From a bacterium (lineage in GTDB: Bacteria > Bacillota > Bacilli > Lactobacillales > Streptococcaceae), in assembly GCA_905221385.1 (NCBI GenBank), contig CAJNCV010000006.1, positions 50,532 to 114,531 on the forward strand: DNA of 64,000 nt, given 5' to 3'. This document shows positions 17,473-27,653 of the stretch, one piece after another. The position numbers were made by a program, and so were the translations under genes. The notes under the pieces are model-generated. The model did no database searches. It was not told the origin of the DNA and was given only the letters and a program-made list of their open reading frames with translations. How positions within the stretch are numbered: the stretch's first letter is position 1; each line of letters opens with the position of its first letter.

Positions 17473-17847
17473 ATGAATCTTAAACGAGAACAAGAATTTG
17501 TTAGCCAGTATCACTTTGATGCTCGTAACTTTGAATGGGAAAATGAAAATGGAGCTCCTGAAACCAAGGTAGACGTGAACTTTCAGTTACTCCAACATGA
17601 CCAAGAAAACCAAGTGACTTCGCTTGTTGTTATCTTGAGCTTCATGATTGTCTTTGACAAATTTGTCATCAGCGGAACGATTTCCCAAGTTAACCATGTA
17701 GAAGGTCGAATTGTCAACGAACCAAGCGAATTTAACCAAGAAGAAGTCGAAACCTTGGCACGTCCATGTTTGAACATGCTCAATCGTTTGACGTATGAAG
17801 TAACAGAAATCGCCTTGGATCTTCCAGGGATCAATTTGGAGTTTTAG
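17473..17847 (+). CDS. DUF1149 family protein
   Basis: 124 aa, cytoplasmic, SecB-like in overall look (beta-rich, [13 protein letters not shown]..., then acidic tail). The family is common in streptococci and has no settled function. An extended -10 (TGGTACAAT, 17432-17440) and RBS GGGAGAG precede it, so it starts a new unit with degV 2 bp downstream. Confidence 0.88.
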   Translation: MNLKREQEFVSQYHFDARNFEWENENGAPETKVDVNFQLLQHDQENQVTSLVVILSFMIVFDKFVISGTISQVNHVEGRIVNEPSEFNQEEVETLARPCLNMLNRLTYEVTEIALDLPGINLEF

Positions 17848-17849
17848 TC

Positions 17850-18698
17850 ATGAAATTAGCTGTCATTACAGATTCTTCAGCCTATTTAGAGGAGAAGACG
17901 CTGCAAAGAGAGAATCTATTTATCTTGGATATTCCTGTTAACATTGATGGGGAGGAGTATGTCGAAGGTGTCAATCTGACTGCTGAGGAATTTTATCAAA
18001 AAATGGCTCAGTCTGTAGAATTGCCTAAAACCAGTCAACCAAGTATTGCCAAATTGGATGAGATTCTTAGTTCTTTGAAAGACGAGGGATATACCCATGT
18101 CTTGGGACTCTTCCTTTCGTCAGGGATTTCAGGCTTTTATCAGAACATCCAATACATGTTGGATGAGTATGATGGCTTGACCATTGCCTTTCCAGATACC
18201 CATATCACAAGTTCCCCTCTAGGATTTATGGTGGAAAGTGCCTTTGAATGGGCAGAACAAGGCGACGATTTTGCCCAGATTCAGGAGAAGTTGGCTATCC
18301 AAATTGCTGATAATTCAGCCTTTATCATAGTAGATGACCTCGATCATTTGGTTAAGGGAGGACGTCTGTCAAATGGGGCAGCCGTCTTAGGAAATCTTCT
18401 CAGTATCAAGCCTATCCTCTACTTTAATGACCAAGGTGTGATTGAAGTTTATGAAAAAGTTCGTACGGAAAAGAAGGCAATCAAACGTTTGGTGGAAATC
18501 ATCAAAGAGTTCACAAAAGATGGGGACTACCGTATCACAGTCATTCATGGAAACGCTCCTCAAAAGGCAGCGGATTTGCGTCAGCTTTTAATTGAGAGTG
18601 GTGTGACTGCTGAAATTCCAATTGATAGCTTTGGTAGTGTCATTGGGACCCACCTTGGAGAAGGTAGTATCGCCTTGAGCTATACACCAATCGTCTAA
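17850..18698 (+). CDS. DegV family fatty-acid-binding protein
   Basis: 282 aa. Typical DegV opening [12 protein letters not shown], the KTSQPS lipid-contact motif near residue 62, and LVKGGRLS...LLSIKPIL in the middle. DegV/FakB proteins hold a fatty acid for phosphorylation by FakA. This one is a paralogue of the minus-strand DegV at 46262-47107; the bound chain cannot be told from sequence. Confidence 0.9.
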   Translation: MKLAVITDSSAYLEEKTLQRENLFILDIPVNIDGEEYVEGVNLTAEEFYQKMAQSVELPKTSQPSIAKLDEILSSLKDEGYTHVLGLFLSSGISGFYQNIQYMLDEYDGLTIAFPDTHITSSPLGFMVESAFEWAEQGDDFAQIQEKLAIQIADNSAFIIVDDLDHLVKGGRLSNGAAVLGNLLSIKPILYFNDQGVIEVYEKVRTEKKAIKRLVEIIKEFTKDGDYRITVIHGNAPQKAADLRQLLIESGVTAEIPIDSFGSVIGTHLGEGSIALSYTPIV

Positions 18699-18752
18699 AT
18701 TGTTGTTATGGGCAGCTAAGGTCCTTTGTATCTTGATAATTGAACACGCCTG

Positions 18753-18829
18753 GAACTCTGTGTGAAAAAGATAGTTCTTCCAAGGAGTAGACACTCCTTG
18801 ATCAGAACTCCTATTTTCACTTTGTGTTC
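18753..18829 (+). promoter_or_regulatory. Long stem-loop in the dapB leader
   Basis: Nested arms pair across the whole stretch: GAAC/GTTC, GTGAAAA/TTTTCAC, AGTTCT/AGAACT and AAGGAGT/ACTCCTT. There is no T-run after it, so it is not a plain terminator. It lies 30 bp before the dapB start. Structured leader or a small repeat; not one I can name. Confidence 0.5.
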
Positions 18830-18861
18830 TTGCAGGCTTTGTATCTTAGGTAGGAGTAGAG

Positions 18862-19629
18862 ATGAGTATTCGAGTAATTATTGCTGGCTTTAAGGGAAAG
18901 ATGGGTCAAGCTGCCTGTCAGATGGTCTTGGCTGATCCTGACTTGGACTTGGTTGCAGTTTTGGATCCTTTTGAGTCTGAATCAGAATGGCAGGGAATTC
19001 CTGTCTTCAATGATAAGGTTGATTTAGCCGGTTTTGAAGCGGATGTCTGGGTAGATTTTACTACACCAGCTGTCGCCTACGAAAATACACGCTTTGCTCT
19101 TGAAAATGGCTTTGCTCCCGTCGTAGGAACAACAGGATTCACTAGTGAAGAAATTGCAGAACTAAAAGCATTTTCCCGTGAACAAGATTTGGGTGGCTTG
19201 ATTGCCCCTAATTTTGCCTTGGGCGCTGTCTTGCTTATGCAATTTGCGGCGCAGGCTGCCAAATATTTCCCAAATGTGGAGATTATCGAGCTCCATCATG
19301 ACAAGAAAAAAGATGCTCCGAGCGGAACAGCCATTAAAACGGCTGAGCTGATGGCAGAAGTTCGGGAATCAATCCAACAAGGTGCGCCTGACGAGGAAGA
19401 ATTGATTGCAGGTGCCCGTGGTGCTAACTTTGATGGCATGCGGATCCACTCAGTTCGTTTGCCAGGCTTAGTAGCTCATCAAGAAGTCATTTTTGGCAAT
19501 CAGGGAGAAGGATTGACCCTTCGTCATGACTCCTATGATCGCAGCTCCTTCATGACAGGGGTCAATTTGGGAATCAAAGAAGTTGTCAAGCGTCATGAGC
19601 TTGTCTATGGATTAGAACACTTATTATGA
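18862..19629 (+). CDS. dapB: 4-hydroxy-tetrahydrodipicolinate reductase
   Basis: 255 aa. Step in diaminopimelate/lysine synthesis, needed for Lys in the stem peptide. N-terminal nucleotide loop GFKGKMGQA, catalytic [15 protein letters not shown] with His and Lys residues, and GTTGF. RBS TAGGAG. It overlaps cca by 4 bp and starts the dapB-cca-ABC-F operon. Confidence 0.95.
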   Translation: MSIRVIIAGFKGKMGQAACQMVLADPDLDLVAVLDPFESESEWQGIPVFNDKVDLAGFEADVWVDFTTPAVAYENTRFALENGFAPVVGTTGFTSEEIAELKAFSREQDLGGLIAPNFALGAVLLMQFAAQAAKYFPNVEIIELHHDKKKDAPSGTAIKTAELMAEVRESIQQGAPDEEELIAGARGANFDGMRIHSVRLPGLVAHQEVIFGNQGEGLTLRHDSYDRSSFMTGVNLGIKEVVKRHELVYGLEHLL

Positions 19630-20825
19630 GATTAACGCAAATGCCTTCTGAATTTCAGAAGGCTTTACCAGTATTAGAAAAAATTAAAGAAGCAGGCTTT
19701 GAAGCCTATTTTGTTGGGGGCTCCGTCAGAGATGCCCTCCTCAATCGTCCTATCCACGATGTGGATATTGCGACTTCTTCCTATCCAGAGGAGACCAAGC
19801 AGATTTTTCCGCGAACAGCCGATATTGGAATCGAGCACGGAACTGTCTTAGTTTTAGAAGGGGACGAGGAGTATGAGGTAACAACTTTTCGAACAGAGGA
19901 TGTCTATGTGGACTATCGCAGACCCAGCGCGGTTTCCTTTGTGCGTTCGCTAGAAGAAGACCTCAAGCGCCGTGATTTCACAGTTAATGCGTTTGCCTTG
20001 GATGAGACAGGCGAAATTATTGACTTGTTCCATGGTTTAGAGGATTTGGAAAACCAAGTCTTGCGAGCCGTTGGAGTGGCTAGTGAACGTTTTAACGAGG
20101 ATGCTCTGCGGATTATGCGTGGTTTCCGCTTTCAGGCCAGTCTCGGTTTTAAACTTGAGTCAGAAACTTTTGAGGCGATGAAGACTTTGACTCCGCTCTT
20201 GGAGAAAATTTCTGTGGAGCGCACCTTCGTTGAGTTTGATAAACTCTTGCTGGCACCTTTTTGGCGAGTGGGTCTGTCTTCCATGATTGAAAGTCGAGCT
20301 TATGACTATCTTCCAGATATGGTAGGGAGCCAGGACAAGCTCAACAGACTGTTTGATTTGGAGACTGAGTTCACTTTTGAGTCTTCCGAACAAGCCTGGG
20401 CAGCTCTCTTGTGGGCCTTGGAGATTAAAGATGCACAGCCATTTTTGAAACATTGGAAGACCTCACGCCAGTTTGCTAAGCAGGTTCAGGATTTGCTGAC
20501 TATTTTGGCTTTGCGAGAAGAAGGAGAGCTGAGCAAGCGTGATTGTTACCGCTTTGACTTGGATTCCCTTCTACAAGCTGAAAGTCTTCGTCAGGCTCAA
20601 GGAAAAGAAGTCAACCCACAAGCCATCAAAGAAACTTACCATAGTTTGACCATTCATGATAAGAAAGAAATTCAGATTAACGGTGGAATTTTGATTAAGG
20701 AATATGGTTACCAGCCAGGACCAGACTTGGGAGAGATTTTAACAGAGATTGAGTTTGCCATTGTCGATGGAGAGTTGGAAAATGATCGTCAAGCAATCCA
20801 TGCTTACCTGAGGGAGAAAAAATGA
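19626..20825 (+). CDS. cca: CCA-adding tRNA nucleotidyltransferase
   Basis: 399 aa. Class II CCA enzyme: [11 protein letters not shown] and the metal-binding DVDIAT pair, [11 protein letters not shown], and the nucleotide-selecting [12 protein letters not shown]. It adds or repairs the 3' CCA of tRNA. Starts in ATGA overlap with dapB and ends in ATGA overlap with the ABC-F gene. Confidence 0.96.
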   Translation: MRLTQMPSEFQKALPVLEKIKEAGFEAYFVGGSVRDALLNRPIHDVDIATSSYPEETKQIFPRTADIGIEHGTVLVLEGDEEYEVTTFRTEDVYVDYRRPSAVSFVRSLEEDLKRRDFTVNAFALDETGEIIDLFHGLEDLENQVLRAVGVASERFNEDALRIMRGFRFQASLGFKLESETFEAMKTLTPLLEKISVERTFVEFDKLLLAPFWRVGLSSMIESRAYDYLPDMVGSQDKLNRLFDLETEFTFESSEQAWAALLWALEIKDAQPFLKHWKTSRQFAKQVQDLLTILALREEGELSKRDCYRFDLDSLLQAESLRQAQGKEVNPQAIKETYHSLTIHDKKEIQINGGILIKEYGYQPGPDLGEILTEIEFAIVDGELENDRQAIHAYLREKK

Positions 20826-22690
20826 GTGATTTTATCGTTGAAAAACTAAGCAAATCCGTCGGAGACAAGATCGTTTTTAAGGATATTTCTTTTATCATCC
20901 ATGACTTGGATAGAATTGGTCTGATCGGTGTCAATGGGACTGGTAAGACCACTCTGTTAGATGTCCTTTCTGGTGTTTCTGGCTTTGATGGGGATGTCAG
21001 TCCTTTTTCAGCTAAGAATGACTATAAGATTGGCTACTTGACTCAGAATCCAGATTTTGATGATAGCAAGACAGTTTTGGACACGGTTCTGTCCAGCGAC
21101 CTCAAGGAAATCCAGTTGATTCGTGAGTATGAGTTAATCATGCTCAACTACAGTGAGGACAAGCAGGCTCGTTTGGAACGGGTCATGGCAGAGATGGATT
21201 CCCTCCAAGCCTGGGAAATTGAAAGCCAGGTCAAGACGGTCCTCAGCAAGCTAGGTATTCAGAACTTGTCGACTCCAGTTGGTGAATTGTCAGGCGGTCT
21301 GAGAAGACGGGTTCAGTTGGCGCAAGTTCTCCTAGGAAACCACGACCTCTTGCTTCTGGACGAGCCGACTAACCACCTGGACATTGCGACCATTGAGTGG
21401 CTGACTCTTTTTTTGAAAAATTCCAAGAAGACTGTTCTCTTTATCACTCACGATCGTTATTTCCTAGATGCACTATCAACGCGAATTTTCGAGTTGGACC
21501 GAGCAGGCTTGACCGAGTATCAGGGAAATTACCAGGACTATGTTCGCCTCAAGGCTGAACAAGATGAGCGTGATGCAGCACTTTTCCACAAAAAAGAACA
21601 ACTCTATAAGCAAGAACTGGCCTGGATGCGTAGACAACCGCAAGCGCGTGCGACCAAGCAGCAAGCTCGTATCAATCGTTTCCACGATTTGAAAAAAGAA
21701 GTTTCAGGTGGCGTTGCTGATACAGACTTGACCATGAACTTTGAAACCAGTCGGATAGGGAAGAAAGTCATCGAGTTTCAGGGTGTTTCCTTTGCCTATG
21801 AAAACAAGCCCATTTTGCAAGATTTTAATCTCTTGGTGCAAGCCAAAGACCGTATCGGAATCGTTGGGGACAACGGTGTCGGGAAGTCAACTCTGCTTAA
21901 TCTGATTGCAGGAAGTCTTGATCCGACTAAAGGTCAAGTTGTGATTGGGGAAACCGTTCGTATCGCCTATTTCTCTCAACAAATCGAAGGGTTGGATGAA
22001 AGCAAACGGGTCATCAATTACCTGCAGGAAGTAGCAGAAGAGGTAAAGACCAGTGGTGGTTCTACGACTTCCATCGCTGAGTTGCTGGAGCAGTTCCTCT
22101 TCCCACGTTCGACGCATGGAACCCTGATTGAGAAATTGTCTGGTGGAGAGAAAAAACGCCTTTATCTCCTCAAATTGCTTTTGGAAAAACCAAATGTTCT
22201 TCTTTTGGACGAGCCGACAAATGATTTGGACATTGCAACTCTGACAGTTTTGGAGAATTTCTTGCAGGGTTTTGCCGGCCCTGTCTTGACAGTTAGCCAC
22301 GACCGTTATTTTTTGGATAAGGTAGCGACCAAGATTCTCGCTTTTGAAGATGGCAAGATTCGTCCTTTCTTTGGTCATTACACCGACTACCTTGATGAAA
22401 AAAACTTTGAAACTGATATGGCCAATCAAATTCAAAAGGCCGAAAAGGAAAAAGTGGTCAAGGTCCGTGAAGATAAGAAACGCATGACCTACCAAGAAAA
22501 GCAGGAGTGGGCAAGCATTGAAGGGGATATTGAAGCCTTAGAAAACCGTATCGCTGCTATTGAAGAGGAAATGCAGGCAAATGGCTCTGACTTTGGCAAA
22601 CTGGCGACGCTTCAGAAAGAGCTAGATGAGAAAAACGAAGAACTCCTTGAAAAATACGAACGCTATGAATACCTAAGTGAGTTGGCATGA
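20822..22690 (+). CDS. ABC-F family ATPase (Uup/YfmR-like)
   Basis: 622 aa, no membrane segments. Two ATPase domains, each with a Walker A ([18 protein letters not shown]) and a signature ([26 protein letters not shown]), joined by a charged linker with [15 protein letters not shown], and a C-terminal coiled coil (about 540-622). ABC-F proteins act on the ribosome rather than in transport. This layout is closer to housekeeping Uup/YfmR types than to known antibiotic-protection types. Confidence 0.92.
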   Translation: MSDFIVEKLSKSVGDKIVFKDISFIIHDLDRIGLIGVNGTGKTTLLDVLSGVSGFDGDVSPFSAKNDYKIGYLTQNPDFDDSKTVLDTVLSSDLKEIQLIREYELIMLNYSEDKQARLERVMAEMDSLQAWEIESQVKTVLSKLGIQNLSTPVGELSGGLRRRVQLAQVLLGNHDLLLLDEPTNHLDIATIEWLTLFLKNSKKTVLFITHDRYFLDALSTRIFELDRAGLTEYQGNYQDYVRLKAEQDERDAALFHKKEQLYKQELAWMRRQPQARATKQQARINRFHDLKKEVSGGVADTDLTMNFETSRIGKKVIEFQGVSFAYENKPILQDFNLLVQAKDRIGIVGDNGVGKSTLLNLIAGSLDPTKGQVVIGETVRIAYFSQQIEGLDESKRVINYLQEVAEEVKTSGGSTTSIAELLEQFLFPRSTHGTLIEKLSGGEKKRLYLLKLLLEKPNVLLLDEPTNDLDIATLTVLENFLQGFAGPVLTVSHDRYFLDKVATKILAFEDGKIRPFFGHYTDYLDEKNFETDMANQIQKAEKEKVVKVREDKKRMTYQEKQEWASIEGDIEALENRIAAIEEEMQANGSDFGKLATLQKELDEKNEELLEKYERYEYLSELA

Positions 22691-23298
22691 TGGAAGAAAA
22701 AGTCATTAAATGTAGTCCCAAGAAAATCATTTGGAATGCCTTATTTGGCTTGGCTTCAGTACTTTTCTTCTTGCTGCCTCTCTATTATCTCCATTCGTAT
22801 TCGGAAAAGGGAAGCAAACTTCATACGATAAGTCTTTTGTTAATGCTGGTTCTACTTTTTTGCGCTGGAGTAATCATTTATCAGACCTACCGACTGTTAA
22901 GCTCCGATAAGGAATATTTGAAATGCACTGTCGAGGGGTTTTACTACAAACAAAATCCAAAGAAACCCAGTCATTTCTATGCTTGGGCAGATGTAGAGGA
23001 CTTTTTCTTCTCTCGAATTCGAGGGAAGTATAGGGATTCTTATCGGATTGAAATCTATTTTAAAAACAAGGAAAATGTGAAAAAACCATCGTTTCTAACT
23101 CTGCTGAAGAGAAGGTGTCTCCCTTTTCATCCGTCAGCAGATTTGATCATCCCTATCATTCTACTAGATGTAGGTCTTCCTGAAAGGGTATACGAGACCA
23201 TGAAGTACTATGAAAGAGAATGGCGGATCGAACAAAATCGCCAAGCGAGAAAACAGACAAAACAAGCTTCGAAAGGCAAATCTTCCAAACTGTCATAG
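22687..23298 (+). CDS. Two-helix membrane protein, unknown
   Basis: 203 aa, starting in ATGA overlap with the ABC-F gene. Helices about 15-37 (LFGLASVLFFLLPLYYL) and 47-68 (SLLLMLVLLFCAGVIIY), then a ~120-residue cytoplasmic domain that looks like a PH-type fold (FYAWADVEDFFFSRIRGKY...YRIEIYFKNKE) and a Lys/Gln/Ser-rich tail. It recalls STM3941-type proteins, but I do not firmly recognise the family. Confidence 0.75.
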   Translation: MMEEKVIKCSPKKIIWNALFGLASVLFFLLPLYYLHSYSEKGSKLHTISLLLMLVLLFCAGVIIYQTYRLLSSDKEYLKCTVEGFYYKQNPKKPSHFYAWADVEDFFFSRIRGKYRDSYRIEIYFKNKENVKKPSFLTLLKRRCLPFHPSADLIIPIILLDVGLPERVYETMKYYEREWRIEQNRQARKQTKQASKGKSSKLS

Positions 23299-23330
23299 GC
23301 CATCTCAGCTTAAAGTAGAATAATCAAAAA

Positions 23331-23356
23331 GGCCCTATCCACTGGATAGGGTCACT
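23331..23356. terminator. Bidirectional terminator between converging genes
   Basis: GGCCCTATCC ... GGATAGGGTC with an AAAAA run on the left and CTCTTT on the right. It overlaps the stop codon of mntE. Confidence 0.8.
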
Positions 23357-24545
23357 CTTTGTCCTCTTTTTTAGTTTCCTGATGAAAGATATTTTGCCAA
23401 GTTTCGTGGCGACGCCAGATACTGGTGTGGACGATACCATCTAGCTCATAGCAAATGAGCTTGGTTTTCTGACTAATGGAGGTAATCTGAATGTCCTTAA
23501 TAGTAGCTTTAAGTTCTTTTTCGGCTTGATAAGCGACTTTATCCATCTGCTCTCCATCTTGACGGATACAGAGAAAGTCCTCAGCAAGGAGTTCTTCTAG
23601 CTGGTTTCCTTGGTCAATCAATTGCTCACGCATGAGCAGTTTTTGGTAGACATTGTCTAAAATCTCGTCCTCAGGTATGGGAGCTGGCTCGATATGGACA
23701 TCGGTATCAAAGACTCCAAAACGCTCTTCTAGCATAGACTCGACCTGGTCTGCAATCTCATGACTTTCATAGACAGATAAGTCGGGATTCATTTCTAAGG
23801 TGATATCAAGGTAGATGTTGCTACCGTAGGTACGCCCTCTTTGGGACTTGACCTTACTAATCTTTGGAATCTCCATGATAGCCTTTTGGTAGTCTTCTAA
23901 TAGCCGGTCATCAAAACCATCTGAAAGACTGAAGGAAGACTCGATAAAGATATCATATGCTGTCTTTAAGATAAAGAAAGTGATGATGATAGCAACCAAT
24001 TTATCCACGATCGGATAGTTGAAACTGCTAGCTAGGATAGCAATGGAGGTCCCAAGCGAGGTGACAGCATCGGAAAGATTATCTTTAGCTGCTGCCTTTA
24101 GAGCTTTGGATTTGGATTTCTTACTGAGGCGTGTGTTATAGAGATAAACGACAAACATGACCGCTGCAGAAATGATTCCTAGAAATGCTCCCAGAGGATC
24201 GATAATCGTTTGTTCCCGACTGAGGATTTTCTGAATGGTATCCCGAAGCACATCAAAGCCAACGTAGAACATGATGATGGAAGTAATCAAACTAGCTAAA
24301 TCTTCAATCTTCCAGTGTCCAAAGCGGTGGTCACGGTCTGCAGGCTGGCGAGCCATCCGAATGCCGATCAAGAGAGCAACATTTCCGATAATATCGGATA
24401 CGTTGTTGAAACCATCTGCTACCAAACTGGATGAATGCAGTAGATGTCCAGTTGCTAACTTAGCTGCTGATAAGAGTAAGTAGGTCGAGATACTGACAAT
24501 AGCACCACGCTCAGCTAACTTGAGATTTGAGATTGATTGCTTCAT
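23352..24545 (-). CDS. mntE: Cation diffusion facilitator, manganese efflux
   Basis: 397 aa from the ATG at 24545 (a TTG one codon earlier is possible). About six membrane helices, HxxxD-type metal sites (SLVADGFNNVSD and DNLSDAVTSLG), and a long cytoplasmic domain (300-397). It closely matches the streptococcal MntE Mn2+ exporter. Its neighbour on the other strand is the Mn-riboswitch-controlled ATPase, so this is a manganese export locus. Confidence 0.9.
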   Translation of the reverse strand: MKQSISNLKLAERGAIVSISTYLLLSAAKLATGHLLHSSSLVADGFNNVSDIIGNVALLIGIRMARQPADRDHRFGHWKIEDLASLITSIIMFYVGFDVLRDTIQKILSREQTIIDPLGAFLGIISAAVMFVVYLYNTRLSKKSKSKALKAAAKDNLSDAVTSLGTSIAILASSFNYPIVDKLVAIIITFFILKTAYDIFIESSFSLSDGFDDRLLEDYQKAIMEIPKISKVKSQRGRTYGSNIYLDITLEMNPDLSVYESHEIADQVESMLEERFGVFDTDVHIEPAPIPEDEILDNVYQKLLMREQLIDQGNQLEELLAEDFLCIRQDGEQMDKVAYQAEKELKATIKDIQITSISQKTKLICYELDGIVHTSIWRRHETWQNIFHQETKKEDKE

Positions 24546-24638
24546 CAAACTTCCTTTTCAGTATAAGTAATATTCTTTCATTATACTGGTTTTTGCGGGA
24601 AAATTCAAATTTAGTCCTCCTTCATCGAATTTTAATGA

Positions 24639-24666
24639 TTGAAAACTTTTCAAAATTTGGTATAAT
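24639..24666 (+). promoter_or_regulatory. Promoter of the Mn/Ca ATPase transcript
   Basis: -35 TTGAAA (24639-24644), 16-bp spacer, extended -10 TGGTATAAT ending at 24666. Transcription would start just before the riboswitch. Confidence 0.7.
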
Positions 24667-24673
24667 AGTACTA

Positions 24674-24799
24674 CTCAAGGGAGTAGCTGGCAGAAACCTG
24701 TGATAGTGTCGTCATTCCGAATTGTATACTGCAAAGTATGCTTTCCGGCCCTATCTTAAACAGCGAGACTTGTTATGATTAACAAGTCTCTTTTTGTTT
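24674..24799 (+). ncRNA. yybP-ykoY (manganese) riboswitch with terminator
   Basis: The aptamer begins CAAGGGAGTAGCTGGCAG, close to the family's GGGGAGUAGC core, and continues with AAACC, a variable hairpin (GTATACTGCAAAGTATGC) and TTCCGGCCCTATC. It is followed at about 24763-24799 by GAGACTTGTT ... AACAAGTCTC plus TTTTTG, a ready terminator. In streptococci Mn2+ binding is known to switch on the ATPase behind this element by preventing termination. Exact edges are approximate. Confidence 0.85.
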
Positions 24800-24852
24800 G
24801 TCATAAAACTAAAAGAGAGCTTGTTTTGCACACAATGTCAAGGAGGAGACAC

Positions 24853-27549
24853 ATGTCAAAAGAACAAAAACGCCAAGCGTTTTATACTCAAAGTCCTGAA
24901 GAGGTCTTGAAGTCAGTTGAAGCAACTGAGCAAGGCCTCTCGTCTAGCGAAGCGCAGAAACGCCTAGCTGAATATGGACGCAATGAACTGGAAGAGGGTG
25001 AGAAAAAATCTCTCTTGGTTAAATTCATCGAACAGTTTAAGGATTTGATGATTATCATCCTGATTGCTGCGGCTATCTTATCAGTCATAACTTCTGGTGG
25101 GGAAGATATTGCAGATGCCATCATTATCCTAGCCGTGGTTATCATCAACGCTGCCTTTGGTGTTTACCAAGAAGGAAAAGCAGAAGAAGCCATCGAAGCT
25201 CTCAAGTCTATGTCTAGTCCAGCTGCTCGCGTTATTCGTGATGGACACATGGCAGAGATTGATTCCAAAGAATTGGTGCCAGGAGATATCGTTGCCCTTG
25301 AAGCTGGTGATGTAGTGCCAGCAGACCTACGTTTGCTAGAAGCTAATTCTCTTAAAATCGAAGAAGCAGCTCTAACAGGTGAGTCTGTTCCAGTTGAAAA
25401 AGACTTGACAGTCGAGCTCGCTGCAGATGCTGGTATTGGTGACCGTGTCAATATGGCCTTCCAAAACTCAAATGTGACTTATGGTCGTGGTCTTGGTGTC
25501 GTTGTCAATACAGGTATGTATACTGAAGTGGGTCATATCGCTGGTATGCTCCAAGATGCTGACGAGACAGACACGCCACTCAAACAAAACTTGAACAACC
25601 TTTCTAAGGTTTTGACCTATGCAATTTTGGCCATTGCCCTTGTTACTTTTGTAGTTGGAGTCTTCATTCAAGGTAAAGATCCACTTGGTGAGTTGATGAC
25701 CTCTGTTGCGCTTGCTGTTGCGGCCATTCCAGAAGGACTCCCTGCTATCGTGACGATCGTTCTTGCCCTTGGTACTCAAGTTTTGGCCAAACGAAACTCT
25801 ATCGTTCGTAAGTTGCCAGCAGTAGAAACGCTTGGTTCAACAGAAATCATCGCTTCTGATAAGACTGGTACGCTTACCATGAACAAGATGACAGTCGAGA
25901 AAGTCTTCTATGACGCAGTCCTACATGACTCTGCTGATGACATTGATCTTGGCTTGGACATGCCGCTTCTTCGTTCTGTTGTTTTGGCCAACGATACCAA
26001 GATTGATGCTGAAGGAAACCTGATCGGGGATCCAACGGAAACAGCCTTCATCCAGTATGCCTTGGACAAGGGCTACGATGTTAAAGGGTTCTTAGAGAAA
26101 TATCCTCGTGTAGCTGAATTGCCGTTTGACTCTGACCGTAAGCTCATGTCAACAGTTCACCCATTGCCAGATGGCAAATTCCTCGTGGCAGTCAAAGGGG
26201 CTCCAGATCAACTTTTGAAACGTTGTGTTGCTCGTGACAAGGCTGGAGATGTTGCTCCGATCGATGAGAAAGTCACTGAATTAATCCATACAAACAACTC
26301 GGAAATGGCTCACCAAGCCTTGCGTGTCCTTGCAGGTGCTTATAAGATTATCGATACTATTCCAGAAAATCTTACTTCTGAAGAGCTTGAAAACAACTTG
26401 ATCTTTACTGGTTTGATTGGGATGATTGACCCTGAACGTGCTGAAGCGGCAGAAGCTGTTCGTGTGGCTAAGGAAGCGGGAATCCGTCCAATCATGATCA
26501 CTGGTGACCACCAAGACACAGCAGAAGCCATTGCCAAACGTTTGGGAATTATCGACGAAAATGACTCGGAAGACCATGTTTTGACTGGTGCTGAGCTTAA
26601 CGAACTTTCTGATGAAGAATTTGAAAAAGTCGTTGATCAATACTCTGTTTATGCGCGTGTATCTCCGGAGCACAAGGTTCGTATCGTGAAAGCTTGGCAA
26701 AACCAAGGTAAGGTCGTTGCCATGACAGGGGACGGTGTTAATGATGCGCCAGCTCTGAAAACAGCCGATATCGGTATCGGTATGGGAATCACTGGTACAG
26801 AGGTTTCTAAAGGTGCCTCTGACATGATCCTTGCAGATGATAACTTTGCGACTATCATCGTCGCAGTTGAAGAAGGACGTAAGGTCTTCTCAAATATTCA
26901 AAAGACCATTCAGTACCTACTTTCTGCCAATACGGCTGAAGTATTAACCATCTTCTTATCAACCTTGTTTGGTTGGGATGTCCTACAGCCAGTTCATCTC
27001 TTGTGGATTAACTTGGTAACCGATACCTTCCCAGCTATCGCCCTTGGTGTTGAACCAGCTGAGCCAGGTGTTATGACACACAAACCACGTGGACGCAAAT
27101 CAAGTTTCTTCTCAGGTGGGGTCATGAGTTCCATTATCTATCAAGGTGTACTCCAAGGGGCTCTCGTCTTGACTGTTTATGGTCTTGCTCTTGCCTATCC
27201 AGTCCATGTAGGTGACAATCAAGCTATTCATGCGGATGCCCTCACCATGGCCTTTGCAACACTTGGTTTGATTCAGCTCTTCCATGCCTACAACGTCAAG
27301 TCTGTTTACCAATCCATCTTGACAGTCGGACCATTCAAGTCTAAGACCTTCAACTGGTCAATCTTGGTTTCATTTATTTTACTAGCATCAACTATTGTTA
27401 TCGATCCATTAGAAAGCATCTTCCACGTGACTAAACTAGACTTATCACAATGGGGAATCGTTATGGGCGGAAGCTTTTCAATGATACTCATTGTCGAAAT
27501 CGTTAAGTTTGTTCAACGCAAGCTTGGTTTTGATAAGAACGCGATTTAA
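24853..27549 (+). CDS. caxP: P-type ATPase, Mn2+/Ca2+ exporter (MgtA/CaxP)
   Basis: 898 aa from the ATG at 24853, which has a perfect AAGGAGGAG site; the longer frame from 24775 starts inside the riboswitch terminator and is rejected. Domains: N-terminal cation ATPase segment, TGESVPV, PEGLPAIVT membrane motif, phosphorylation site DKTGTLT, TGDGVNDAPAL hinge, about ten membrane helices. It is a PMR1-like calcium/manganese ATPase moving ions out of the cell. Controlled by the upstream riboswitch and ended by a hairpin at 27554-27579. Confidence 0.93.
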   Translation: MSKEQKRQAFYTQSPEEVLKSVEATEQGLSSSEAQKRLAEYGRNELEEGEKKSLLVKFIEQFKDLMIIILIAAAILSVITSGGEDIADAIIILAVVIINAAFGVYQEGKAEEAIEALKSMSSPAARVIRDGHMAEIDSKELVPGDIVALEAGDVVPADLRLLEANSLKIEEAALTGESVPVEKDLTVELAADAGIGDRVNMAFQNSNVTYGRGLGVVVNTGMYTEVGHIAGMLQDADETDTPLKQNLNNLSKVLTYAILAIALVTFVVGVFIQGKDPLGELMTSVALAVAAIPEGLPAIVTIVLALGTQVLAKRNSIVRKLPAVETLGSTEIIASDKTGTLTMNKMTVEKVFYDAVLHDSADDIDLGLDMPLLRSVVLANDTKIDAEGNLIGDPTETAFIQYALDKGYDVKGFLEKYPRVAELPFDSDRKLMSTVHPLPDGKFLVAVKGAPDQLLKRCVARDKAGDVAPIDEKVTELIHTNNSEMAHQALRVLAGAYKIIDTIPENLTSEELENNLIFTGLIGMIDPERAEAAEAVRVAKEAGIRPIMITGDHQDTAEAIAKRLGIIDENDSEDHVLTGAELNELSDEEFEKVVDQYSVYARVSPEHKVRIVKAWQNQGKVVAMTGDGVNDAPALKTADIGIGMGITGTEVSKGASDMILADDNFATIIVAVEEGRKVFSNIQKTIQYLLSANTAEVLTIFLSTLFGWDVLQPVHLLWINLVTDTFPAIALGVEPAEPGVMTHKPRGRKSSFFSGGVMSSIIYQGVLQGALVLTVYGLALAYPVHVGDNQAIHADALTMAFATLGLIQLFHAYNVKSVYQSILTVGPFKSKTFNWSILVSFILLASTIVIDPLESIFHVTKLDLSQWGIVMGGSFSMILIVEIVKFVQRKLGFDKNAI

Positions 27550-27553
27550 AAGG

Positions 27554-27579
27554 AAAGTCATCTTCGGATGGCTTTTTTT
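27554..27579 (+). terminator. Terminator after caxP
   Basis: AAGTCATC-TTCG-GATGGCTT with a UUCG tetraloop followed by a run of T. Confidence 0.9.
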
Positions 27580-27653
27580 GCATTTGAGGAGAATGGTTAG
27601 GGGTTTTCCACTTTTGTGCTATAATAAAGTAAAGTAGCAAGGAGTGTAAGAGA

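Noticed and set aside
21887..22495. 202-codon open frame antisense to the ABC-F gene
   Set aside because: Shadow frame; the sense strand carries complete ABC motifs.
20822..22690. ABC-F antibiotic resistance protein
   Set aside because: Domain layout and operon with cca/dapB point to a housekeeping Uup/YfmR-like protein.
24775..24852. Upstream in-frame start for the Mn/Ca ATPase
   Set aside because: It lies in the riboswitch terminator; the ATG at 24853 has a perfect ribosome site and matches family N-termini.
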